DNA of 32,681 nt, from positions 1 to 32,681 of the forward strand of contig JASFYX010000020.1 in the NCBI GenBank assembly GCA_045046885.1, written 5' to 3'. The notes under the pieces are model-generated. The model saw nothing but the letters and a program-made list of their open reading frames with translations. It did not search any database and was not told the DNA's origin. The translations under genes and the position numbers were made by a program. This document shows, one piece after another, positions 14,833-21,873 of this stretch (position 1 is the stretch's first letter; every line of letters begins with the position of its first letter). The DNA comes from CG1-02-35-72 sp045046885 (GTDB lineage: Bacteria; Bacteroidota; Bacteroidia; Flavobacteriales; Flavobacteriaceae).

Positions 14833-16182
14833 TTAGAGCATTTTAAAATAAGCTTTGGCAGCCACATTGACTTTTTTAGCCAGTAAAATTCCCGATATAA
14901 CCGTTGGTATCGCCATTAAGGCAAAAGCGCTGTCAATAATATTAATGGCAAATTCTATTTTAATAACTGCCGACACCACAATAGATATAATGTAAATATA
15001 GTTGTAGTATTTACCGTACTTAGGTTTGGTTAAAAAACCTAAACAAGTTGTACCATAAAAAGCATAAGAAAACAAGGTAGAAAAGCCAAAGACCATAATA
15101 ACAATTGTTAAAATAATACTTCCTAAATTGTAAGGTAAAACGCTGTTAAATGCTTCGAGTGTTAAAGAAATGCCATTGCTAGAACTCTTTTGCCAAACCC
15201 CAGTTGACAAAATGGCCAAAGCGGTTAAAGTACACACCAAAAGCGTGTCGATAGCAGGGCCAATCATAGCTACCAAACCTTCTCTAACAGCTTGAGATGT
15301 TTTGGCATTTCCGTGCATCATTGGAGCTGTTCCTACGCCTGCCTCGTTAGAAAAAGCAGCACGTTTTATCCCTGTTTTTATCAGATAACCCAAAGCGCCT
15401 CCGGCAACGGCTTTCGCTGAAAAAGCATCCTCAAAAATTAATTTAAACATAGTCGGAATCTCTCTAAATTGAATGAGCAAAATGATGATAACAACCACAA
15501 AATAAAGCACCACCATAAAGGGTACTAATTTACTAGCCACATTACCTATACGCCGAATGCCACCAAAAATCACTAGCGAAGCCATCAAAGCCAAAAACAG
15601 ACCTATCGCTAATTTATAATGAAAAGTACTAATGCTTGCAATAGGAAATACATCTACAAAAGTCTGCGTAAGCTGATTGGCTGTAAATGACGGTAGCGTA
15701 CCTACCAATCCTGCCAAAGCAAAGAAATAAGCCAAAGGTTTCCAAAATTTTGACAAACCATTAGTAATAACGTACATCGGACCTCCTCGCGTTTCGCCAT
15801 TTGTATCCGTTTGACGATACATAACTGCCAAAGTACAGGTGTAAAATTTAGTAGCCATACCAAAGAGGGCACTCACCCACATCCAAAAAATAGCTCCAGG
15901 TCCGCCCGTAACAATGGCTATAGCTACGCCGCTAATATTGCCCAATCCTACCGTGGCGGCTAAAGCGGCCGATAAAGCTTGAAAGTGGCTCAATTGTCCG
16001 GGTTCTGATTCAGAATCGAATTTGCCACTTAAAATCTGAACGGCATGTTTAAAATATAAAAAAGGTGTAAATCGTGAATAAATTAAGAAAAATGTGCCAC
16101 CTCCAATCAGTAAAACGAGCAAAGGCCAATCCCATATCCAAGCACTGAAATGGGCTATTTGGCGTTCGATAAATTGTATCAT
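14833..16182 (-). CDS. Alanine/glycine:cation symporter (AGCS) family protein
   Basis: This is a secondary transporter that imports alanine, glycine or a related small amino acid with Na+ or H+. The 449 residues are dominated by about ten hydrophobic segments. Family landmarks are AALAATVGLGNISGVA near residues 70-85, GGPGAIFWMWV near 92-102, and the highly conserved AAFSNEAGVGTAPMMHG near 275-291. No signal peptide is expected. The gene stands alone between the toxin-antitoxin unit and a REP-like cluster. The exact substrate is not readable from sequence. Confidence 0.93.
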   Translation of the reverse strand: MIQFIERQIAHFSAWIWDWPLLVLLIGGGTFFLIYSRFTPFLYFKHAVQILSGKFDSESEPGQLSHFQALSAALAATVGLGNISGVAIAIVTGGPGAIFWMWVSALFGMATKFYTCTLAVMYRQTDTNGETRGGPMYVITNGLSKFWKPLAYFFALAGLVGTLPSFTANQLTQTFVDVFPIASISTFHYKLAIGLFLALMASLVIFGGIRRIGNVASKLVPFMVVLYFVVVIIILLIQFREIPTMFKLIFEDAFSAKAVAGGALGYLIKTGIKRAAFSNEAGVGTAPMMHGNAKTSQAVREGLVAMIGPAIDTLLVCTLTALAILSTGVWQKSSSNGISLTLEAFNSVLPYNLGSIILTIVIMVFGFSTLFSYAFYGTTCLGFLTKPKYGKYYNYIYIISIVVSAVIKIEFAINIIDSAFALMAIPTVISGILLAKKVNVAAKAYFKML

Positions 16183-16479
16183 TCCGGTTTTTGTTAATTT
16201 TCTAAGCTCTAAATATAAGTATTAACTTTATTTTTTTTTCTATTTGTGATATTATTTGCTGTGGTAATATAGAATATTTATATGTTGTACCTAAAGGCAC
16301 AATAAGCAAATAGTTTGTTTAAAATTACCTATATGTTGTCCCTAACGGGACATAACCACAATAAAAATAGCGTCCCTTTAGGGACGAAATATGAGTAATA
16401 ATGAGGTAGAACTATGCCGATTTGTGCCGTAGGTACAACATAAACACTTTGCTTTAAACGGTTGTTAAAGCTAATTTTG
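16183..16479. other. Gap with REP-like hairpin cluster
   Basis: This stretch holds no gene. Four hairpin elements (16281-16304, 16331-16355, 16371-16386, 16421-16444) lie between the symporter start and the aldo/keto reductase stop. The first two point one way and the last two the other, so the cluster as a whole is an imperfect inverted repeat. Confidence 0.75.
16281..16444. repeat. REP-like cluster 1
   Basis: The first element is TATGTTGTACCTAAAGGCAC (16281-16300). The second is TATGTTGTCCCTAACGGGAC (16332-16351). The third, inverted, is CGTCCCTTTAGGGACG (16371-16386), and the fourth, inverted, is GTGCCGTAGGTACAACATAA (16424-16443). The common core is ATGTTGT followed by a GTCCCT...GGGAC or GTACCT...GGCAC stem. 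The layout of head-to-head pairs resembles the composite REP (BIME) elements of other bacteria. No REP-associated transposase gene is in the window. Confidence 0.75.
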
Positions 16480-17514
16480 CTAAGGCGCAGGATTGGGTTG
16501 TAAATTCTGAATGGCGTCTATTTCTTGTAATATCTCATCGCTTAAAACTACTTCGGTACTACCTATATTTTCTTTGAGTTGCGTCATAGTTGTGGCGCCA
16601 ATTATAGTACTGGTTAAAAATGCGCGTTGATTGCAAAAAGCCAAAGCCATTTGTGCCAGATTTAGATGGTGTTTAGTCGCTAAATCGGTATACAATTGCG
16701 TAGCCCTGTGAGCTTCTTCACTGTTATAGCGTCCCATCTGTGGGAACAATGCCAAACGTGAATTATCAGGTGTACCTTTTAAATATTTGCCACTTAAAAC
16801 CCCAAAAGCCAAAGGCGAATAAGCCAATAAGCCAATATTTTCTCTTACCGATACCTCAGCTAAACCTATTTCGTAAGTCCTATTTAATAATGAATAGGGA
16901 TTTTGAATAGTAATTGGTCTATTGAGGTTTTCGTTTTTAGCGGTTTCTAAATACTTCATCACGCCCCAAGCGGTTTCGTTAGACAAACCAAAATGACGTA
17001 TTTTACCTTCTTTTTGTAACTTGTTTAAGGTTTCTAAAATAGATTTGAAGTTGTTGCTCCAGATTTCTTTAGGATTGCTTTTAAAATTACGCACACCAAA
17101 AAAATTGGTGCTGCGTTCCGGCCAATGCAATTGGTATAAATCTATATAATCGGTTTGTAAGCGGTTTAAACTTTTCTCTACAGCCTCTCTTATTGACGCT
17201 TCAGAAAAATCCATTTTATCTCTGATATAAGCCATCGCGGGATTGGGGCCTACAATTTTAGTCGCTATAACTAAATCATCTCGTTTTTGTTTTTTTAACC
17301 AAGAGCCAATAAAACGCTCGGTACTCCCTTGGGTTTCTTTACGCCCCGGCACGGCATACATTTCAGCCGTATCTATAAAATTAATACCTTGACTAACGGC
17401 GAAATCTAATTGTTGATGCGCTTCTTTTTCTGTGTTCTGTTCACCAAAAGTCATCGTGCCTAAGCATATTTTTGATACTTTAATATCTGTAGTGGGTAAT
17501 GTGGTGTATTTCAT
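16480..17514 (-). CDS. Aldo/keto reductase, Tas-like
   Basis: This is an NADP(H)-dependent aldo/keto reductase with a TIM barrel, 344 residues. The catalytic tetrad is intact: Asp48, Tyr53 (in DTAEMY), Lys86 (ATKIVG) and His130 (YQLHWP). The insertion around residues 54-62 (AVPGRKETQG) and the overall length match the E. coli Tas subgroup. The substrate is unknown. It is a single gene with its own -7 box, between two repeat-rich gaps. Confidence 0.93.
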   Translation of the reverse strand: MKYTTLPTTDIKVSKICLGTMTFGEQNTEKEAHQQLDFAVSQGINFIDTAEMYAVPGRKETQGSTERFIGSWLKKQKRDDLVIATKIVGPNPAMAYIRDKMDFSEASIREAVEKSLNRLQTDYIDLYQLHWPERSTNFFGVRNFKSNPKEIWSNNFKSILETLNKLQKEGKIRHFGLSNETAWGVMKYLETAKNENLNRPITIQNPYSLLNRTYEIGLAEVSVRENIGLLAYSPLAFGVLSGKYLKGTPDNSRLALFPQMGRYNSEEAHRATQLYTDLATKHHLNLAQMALAFCNQRAFLTSTIIGATTMTQLKENIGSTEVVLSDEILQEIDAIQNLQPNPAP

Positions 17515-18269
17515 TAAGTGTGTTTCTGTTTTTTAGTAAAGAAACAAATGTAAGGATTTATGTCTTACTTTTTAAAGATTAAAAATAACAAGTGGCAAAC
17601 TAAAAACACCCCTAAAGGCCCCTCAAGGAGACAATAAAAGAAATAAAAATTCAGTTAAGTATTAAACTTTCCCATTCGAAATTGTCTTTTTTGACTTTTG
17701 AGAAAATATTTAAATCAAACGAATGTCCCCTTGAGGATTCCGGCGCTTCGCATTGGCGTCAACTTAAGAGATTTTAAAGTATATGGTTTCGATAGCATTT
17801 ATGTGTTTTTTTCAAGGATATTAATTTTCTTATTTATTATCATTTGAATATTTTGATTTATAAACGTGCTTATTTTAATGATACTAATTGCCAATACCCT
17901 AAAATAATATCGACAATTGTACATTTTCTGTCTTTTCGCTAACTTAAGTTTAATTTCTTTGCTAATGCCGTAGGCTTTAAAAATCCTATTTTTTGTTTAA
18001 TTTCGAAAACTGGTTGCAGTTGGGGATTCTGTCTTTGCATTTTTAAGGCGTATTAAATTTTTACAAAGACAAATACGCTCCTGTTAACCAAATTCTTATA
18101 ACCTGAGTTCGACCTAAGGTTTATAGAAAATATCAACCTCTAAATCCTGAAATTTTAAAAATAAGGTTAACGCCAATGTGGTAAATCAGGATGTGGCCAT
18201 CTCTTTATCATTTCTTAATTTAACCATAAAGCACGCCAAGTTTATACGCAAGGAGTACTGAATACTAAT
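17515..18269. other. 755-bp stretch with no convincing gene
   Basis: I see no protein I recognise in any frame. The stretch holds an inverted pair CCTCAAGGAGACA (17621-17633) and TGTCCCCTTGAGG (17724-17736), matching at 12 of 13 positions. A 33-codon open frame lies at 17939-18040 (-). Interlocking 7-bp stems occur at 18031-18078. Words of the CATAAAGCACGC type lie at about 18226-18256. The composition between the repeats does not look like plain spacer, so it may be the decayed remains of an element or a structured RNA. Confidence 0.55.
17545..17552 (-). promoter_or_regulatory. -7 box of aldo/keto reductase gene
   Basis: Minus strand TACATTTG fits TAnnTTTG and ends 30 bases before the ATG. 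No clear -33 element is seen. Confidence 0.45.
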
Positions 18270-19832
18270 TTAAAGCGTCAGCACTTTTTCTATCATTTTA
18301 TCATGTTGATTGTAAATTTCATAGAAAGTACTCATATCAAACAATTCACGGGCAAAAAAGGCTTTTAAATAAAATCTGATTTGTTTTTTGGGGATTTTGT
18401 GGGATTTTACAAAGCCACCAATGCGTTTTAAATAAATCTTTAATATTTTGTCATTCTTATCGAAATTGACTTTAAATTCTTTAAAAGTGAGGTCTTTAAA
18501 ATCACTTCGGTGCTTATCTACATAATCAAAAACAAAATTATTAAGACTGTTGATATACAAATTATTGATGTAGTTTAGTGTATCAAGTGGCACAAAAACA
18601 TCGGGAACAATACCGCCACCACCATAAACAATTTTGCCTTTTGGGGTGGTAAATTTTAGCGAGTCGACTACTTTTATACTATCAGCATTGGTCAATTCGC
18701 CTTCTATAAATCGTTTTTCAAATTCTTTAAAATAACCTTTATTTCCTTTGTGATTATAGGGTTTTTGAATTGAACGTCCGGTTGGCGTATAATAACGTGC
18801 CGTTGTTAAGCGCACCCACGAGCCATCGCCCAAGCTCATTTCTTGTTGTACCAGACCTTTGCCAAACGAACGGCGTCCTACAATAGTCCCGCGGTCATTA
18901 TCCTGTAAGGCTCCGGCTATTATTTCGCTTGCCGAAGCAGAGCTTTCGTCAATGAGTACAAAAACATGAGCCTTTTTAAAATCGCCATTAGCTGTAGCAA
19001 ACGATTTTTCTACACGTCCTCCTTTGTTTTTTGTGGAAACAATTAATTGTCCTTTTCCTAAAAATTCATCGGCAATTTTAATGGCTATTTGCAAATAGCC
19101 TCCGGGGTTGCCCCGTAAATCGAACACCAAGGCTTTCATACCTTGTTTTTCTAAACTTGTTAAGGCTTTGTGGAATTCTGAGTAAGATGTCGCCGAAAAT
19201 TTATTGAGTTTAATGTATCCTAAACTATCGTTTATCATATAAAAAGCATCTAAACTTTTAATGGGCACTTCACCTCTTGTAACTGTTGTTTTAAAAAATT
19301 TATGTGTGGCTTTTCTGTAAATCTCCAAATTGACCTTAGTATTCTTTTTGCCTTTTAAGGTTTTAATGATTTTATTATTACTCAGTTTTTTTCCGAAAAG
19401 GGTATCACTATCAGCCATTAAAATACGGTCTCCTGCTTTAATGCCCGCTTTAAAACTGGGGCCATTTGGAATGACTTTTGAGACCGTTAAAGAATCTTTA
19501 AACATTAAAAACTGAATACCCACCCCCACAAACTTGCCATTCATTTCTTCGTTAACTTCCTTCCGCCGATTAGCAGGCAGGTAAACAGAATGTGGATCGA
19601 GTTTACTCAACATATTGGCAATGGCCATATCTAAAAGACTATCGGTATCAACTTTATCTACATAATCGTACTGAATATAATTGATAAGGCGCTTGAGTTT
19701 AGCTTCATTTTTATCGGGTAACCCAAAAAAGGCTGTCGTTTTTTTATTGAAATTCAAATAACTCCCCAACACTATGCCAAGGGCTACGCAAGTGGCCATA
19801 ATAATGGGTAAAAATGTTTTTAATTTGTTCAC
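18270..19832 (-). CDS. S41 family C-terminal processing peptidase (CtpA-like)
   Basis: This is a periplasmic serine protease anchored by an N-terminal membrane segment (about residues 8-27). A PDZ domain lies at about 85-165 and the S41 protease core at about 195-375. The nucleophile Ser is in SSASASEIIAG near residue 298 and the general-base Lys is in SFGKGLVQ near 324, as in tail-specific proteases. The C-terminal 120 residues are an extra helical domain common in Bacteroidota members. It is last in a minus-strand run (TrmH-type, HupE-like, dCMP deaminase), 72 bp after the deaminase. That gap contains a hairpin repeat, so partial read-through or a separate promoter is possible. Confidence 0.94.
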   Translation of the reverse strand: MNKLKTFLPIIMATCVALGIVLGSYLNFNKKTTAFFGLPDKNEAKLKRLINYIQYDYVDKVDTDSLLDMAIANMLSKLDPHSVYLPANRRKEVNEEMNGKFVGVGIQFLMFKDSLTVSKVIPNGPSFKAGIKAGDRILMADSDTLFGKKLSNNKIIKTLKGKKNTKVNLEIYRKATHKFFKTTVTRGEVPIKSLDAFYMINDSLGYIKLNKFSATSYSEFHKALTSLEKQGMKALVFDLRGNPGGYLQIAIKIADEFLGKGQLIVSTKNKGGRVEKSFATANGDFKKAHVFVLIDESSASASEIIAGALQDNDRGTIVGRRSFGKGLVQQEMSLGDGSWVRLTTARYYTPTGRSIQKPYNHKGNKGYFKEFEKRFIEGELTNADSIKVVDSLKFTTPKGKIVYGGGGIVPDVFVPLDTLNYINNLYINSLNNFVFDYVDKHRSDFKDLTFKEFKVNFDKNDKILKIYLKRIGGFVKSHKIPKKQIRFYLKAFFARELFDMSTFYEIYNQHDKMIEKVLTL

Positions 19833-19853
19833 TTAATGATGTTGTCTTAATTA

Positions 19854-19889
19854 AATTGTCTGATTTCGACTCCGATCAATCTGACAATT
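19854..19889. repeat. Hairpin repeat in ctpA-deaminase gap
   Basis: AATTGTCTGATT (19854-19865) and AATCTGACAATT (19878-19889) are inverted arms with one mismatch. The interior TTTCGACTCCGATC...CTGAC is a form of the TTTCGACTCCGCTCGATCTGAC repeat that is common in Bacteroidota. Confidence 0.65.
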
Positions 19890-19904
19890 AGGTTAATTTT
19901 GTTG

Positions 19905-20339
19905 TTATTTTACTTCTAAAAGTGTCAATTCTACACCAGCTTTCTCTAAAAATTCTAATCCCGATGTATCGCGGTAACCTTTGTTATAAACCAAGCGTTT
20001 TATACCTGCTTGATGGATCAATTTACTGCACTCGCGGCAAGGCGATAAGGTAATATATAGCGTCGCTCCTTTACACGACTGCGATGACGCTGCCACTTTT
20101 AAAATAGCGTTGGCTTCGGCGTGTAGTACTTCCCATTTGGTTTTACCCTCGTCGTCTTCACAACAATTGTCAAATCCCGAGGGAGTGCCGTTATAACCAT
20201 CGGAAATTATCATCTTATCTTTTACAATAAGTGCGCCGACTTGTTTGCGAGTACAACGTGAGAGTTTACCCCATTCTAAAGCCATTTTTATATAAGCGGT
20301 ATCGTATCTTAATTGTTTTTTATCTGTGTTCATTGTCAT
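19905..20339 (-). CDS. dCMP/deoxycytidylate deaminase family protein (ComEB-like)
   Basis: This zinc-dependent deaminase converts dCMP to dUMP for thymidylate synthesis. Zinc ligands and the catalytic Glu are present as HAEAN (His73, Glu75) and PCREC (Cys101, Cys104). The 144-residue length and the KQVGALIVKDKMIISDGYNG stretch fit the dCMP deaminase group better than the riboflavin or tRNA deaminases. Two ATGs, at 20339 and 20333, are equally possible. It lies 42 bp downstream of the HupE-like gene on the same strand. Confidence 0.92.
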   Translation of the reverse strand: MTMNTDKKQLRYDTAYIKMALEWGKLSRCTRKQVGALIVKDKMIISDGYNGTPSGFDNCCEDDEGKTKWEVLHAEANAILKVAASSQSCKGATLYITLSPCRECSKLIHQAGIKRLVYNKGYRDTSGLEFLEKAGVELTLLEVK

Positions 20340-20381
20340 CAGTAAATAAAAGCTTTTTAAATTGATTTTGTTGTTAAATAA

Positions 20382-20963
20382 TTACCAAAATATTCGTGAG
20401 TACAATATGGGAATGGTTATCCCTAAAATAATGGCCGAAATGAGCATAACCCAATCGCGTTTTGAGACTTTAAAGACATTCAATCCAACGAATGAAAATA
20501 ATAAAATCACAATAACTAAAATTGCTTGTGAAACCTCTACACCCAAAGCAAACGAGATTAAAGGTAATACTTTATCGGCTTCTCTGCCGACAAGAATTTT
20601 AAAATAACTTGAAAAACCCAGCCCGTGAATCAGACCAAACAATAATGCGAAAATAATATTGACATTCATATTGCCTGTCCCTTTTTTCTGAAAAAAAATA
20701 TTGGTTAAGGCTGTAATAAAAATAGTAGCTGCAATAGAAAATTCAACAATATTATCTTTGACATAAATAAGATTATACGCTGCTAAAGTCAATGTTAATG
20801 TATGACCAATGGTGAAAAAAGTGATGAGCCATAAAGTTTTTTTCCAATCTTTTAGGGTAAAGACAACCACTAAAGCCAACAGAAATAAAATATGATCGTA
20901 AGCCGACCAATCTAAAACGTGGAAAAGACCTTGTTTAAAATAAAATGAAAATTGATCTAACAT
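20382..20963 (-). CDS. HupE/UreJ family membrane protein
   Basis: This 193-residue membrane protein has about six to seven hydrophobic segments. It carries the histidines typical of HupE/UreJ-2 proteins: YDHILFLLAL near residues 22-31, IGHTLTL near 52-58, and GLIHGLGFS near 107-115. HupE proteins take up nickel or act with metalloenzymes, but the Bacteroidota members usually lie far from hydrogenase or urease genes, as here. A metal-transport role is therefore only inferred. It is 20 bp after the TrmH-type gene and presumably translated from the same transcript. Confidence 0.85.
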   Translation of the reverse strand: MLDQFSFYFKQGLFHVLDWSAYDHILFLLALVVVFTLKDWKKTLWLITFFTIGHTLTLTLAAYNLIYVKDNIVEFSIAATIFITALTNIFFQKKGTGNMNVNIIFALLFGLIHGLGFSSYFKILVGREADKVLPLISFALGVEVSQAILVIVILLFSFVGLNVFKVSKRDWVMLISAIILGITIPILYSRIFW

Positions 20964-20983
20964 AAATCTTGAAAATTGATTTG

Positions 20984-21520
20984 CTAAAGTCGCATTTTTT
21001 TAAATAAATCCCAACAAACCACTCCACAACTTACCGAAATATTTAAGGAATGTTTGGTGCCAAATTGCGGAATTTCTATACAATAATCAGACACATCAAC
21101 AACACTTTGTTGTACGCCTTTTACTTCGTTGCCAAAAACAATAGCTAATTTTTGGTCGGTTTCGGACTTAAAATCTTGGAGAGGCAAACTGTTTTCGGCT
21201 TGTTCAATTGCCGCTATTTTTACGCCATCGGCTTTGAGTTTATCTATAACTGTTAAAATATCATCGACGTGTTCCCAATCAACAGAATCGGTTGCCCCTA
21301 AAGCCGTTTTATGAATGTCTTTATGAGGCGGTTTTGCCGTAATACCACACAAATATATTTTTTCTATTGCAAAAGCATCGCAAGTTCTAAAAACAGAGCC
21401 AATATTATTCAGACTTCGAATATTATCTAGTATAACAATAAGCGGTGTTTTGGCAACTTTTTTAAAATCGGCTAAGCTTATGCGACTGAGTTCGCTGTTT
21501 TTTAGTTTACGGTTTTTCAC
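20984..21520 (-). CDS. TrmH/SpoU family RNA 2'-O-methyltransferase
   Basis: This is a SPOUT-fold methyltransferase that adds a methyl group from S-adenosylmethionine to a ribose 2'-OH of tRNA or rRNA. The 178 residues show the three SpoU motifs: NIGSVFRTCDAF near residues 41-52, IVFGNEVKGV near 127-136, and IPQFGTKHSLNISVS near 149-163. The start codon is GTG. No N-terminal substrate-binding domain is present, so this is a compact member, and the target nucleotide cannot be predicted. It heads a minus-strand run with the HupE-like gene. Confidence 0.9.
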   Translation of the reverse strand: MKNRKLKNSELSRISLADFKKVAKTPLIVILDNIRSLNNIGSVFRTCDAFAIEKIYLCGITAKPPHKDIHKTALGATDSVDWEHVDDILTVIDKLKADGVKIAAIEQAENSLPLQDFKSETDQKLAIVFGNEVKGVQQSVVDVSDYCIEIPQFGTKHSLNISVSCGVVCWDLFKKMRL

Positions 21521-21545
21521 GTGTTTGTTAAATTGATGTATGGTG

Positions 21546-21553
21546 CAAATTTA
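21546..21553 (-). promoter_or_regulatory. -7 box upstream of TrmH-type gene
   Basis: Minus strand TAAATTTG fits TAnnTTTG, 25 bases before the GTG start. No clear -33 element is seen. Confidence 0.45.
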
Positions 21554-21620
21554 GTTTTTAAAACTTAAAGTAACTATTGCCTTTCAATCAAATTAAATGA
21601 ACCTTAAAAGAGCTCATTTA

Positions 21621-21749
21621 AATATGTTGTCCCTACGCACAAAGAAGTCTCTATTTGGTTTTATTACACATATTTTGTCCCGTTAGGGACATCCTATCGG
21701 TAATTTTATAGAAGCCATTTTTTATTGTGCCTTTAGGTACAACATATAA
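21621..21749. repeat. REP-like cluster 2
   Basis: AATATGTTGTCCCTACGCAC (21621-21640), then TTTTGTCCCGTTAGGGACAT (21673-21692), and inverted GTGCCTTTAGGTACAACATA (21727-21746). These share the ATGTTGT core and the GTCCC...GGGAC and GTACC...GGCAC stems with cluster 1 at 16281-16444. The spacing of elements is close to 50 bp in both clusters. Confidence 0.75.
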
Positions 21750-21802
21750 AGTTTTGATAGTTTTTTATCCGATTTTAAAAACAGCAATTAAGTAATTAAT
21801 TC

Positions 21803-21810
21803 TATCTTTG
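21803..21810 (+). promoter_or_regulatory. -7 box upstream of mutS
   Basis: TATCTTTG fits TAnnTTTG. A GGAGG stretch at about 21837-21841 lies too far (over 30 bases) from the TTG start to act as a ribosome binding site for it. Confidence 0.5.
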
Positions 21811-21873
21811 TTTGCCTTCACAAAAAACGTATTTTTGGAGGGTAGAATTTTATTATAAAGAAACACAATAGAT

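Larger units (their letters stand above)
21521..21873. other. Divergent gap with REP-like cluster
   Basis: This gap holds the promoters of the TrmH-type gene and mutS and the second REP-like cluster at 21621-21749. I see no gene in it. Confidence 0.75.

Noticed and set aside
19562..19584. GC-rich patch in ctpA (codes for LPANRRK) as a second repeat inserted in a gene
   Set aside because: The residues align without a gap to the family pattern DPHSVY-PA...KEVNE, so no insertion is implied.
20382..20963. HupE-like gene as evidence for a hydrogenase or urease locus
   Set aside because: None of the neighbours are hydrogenase, urease or nickel genes; such HupE-like genes are commonly solitary in Bacteroidota.
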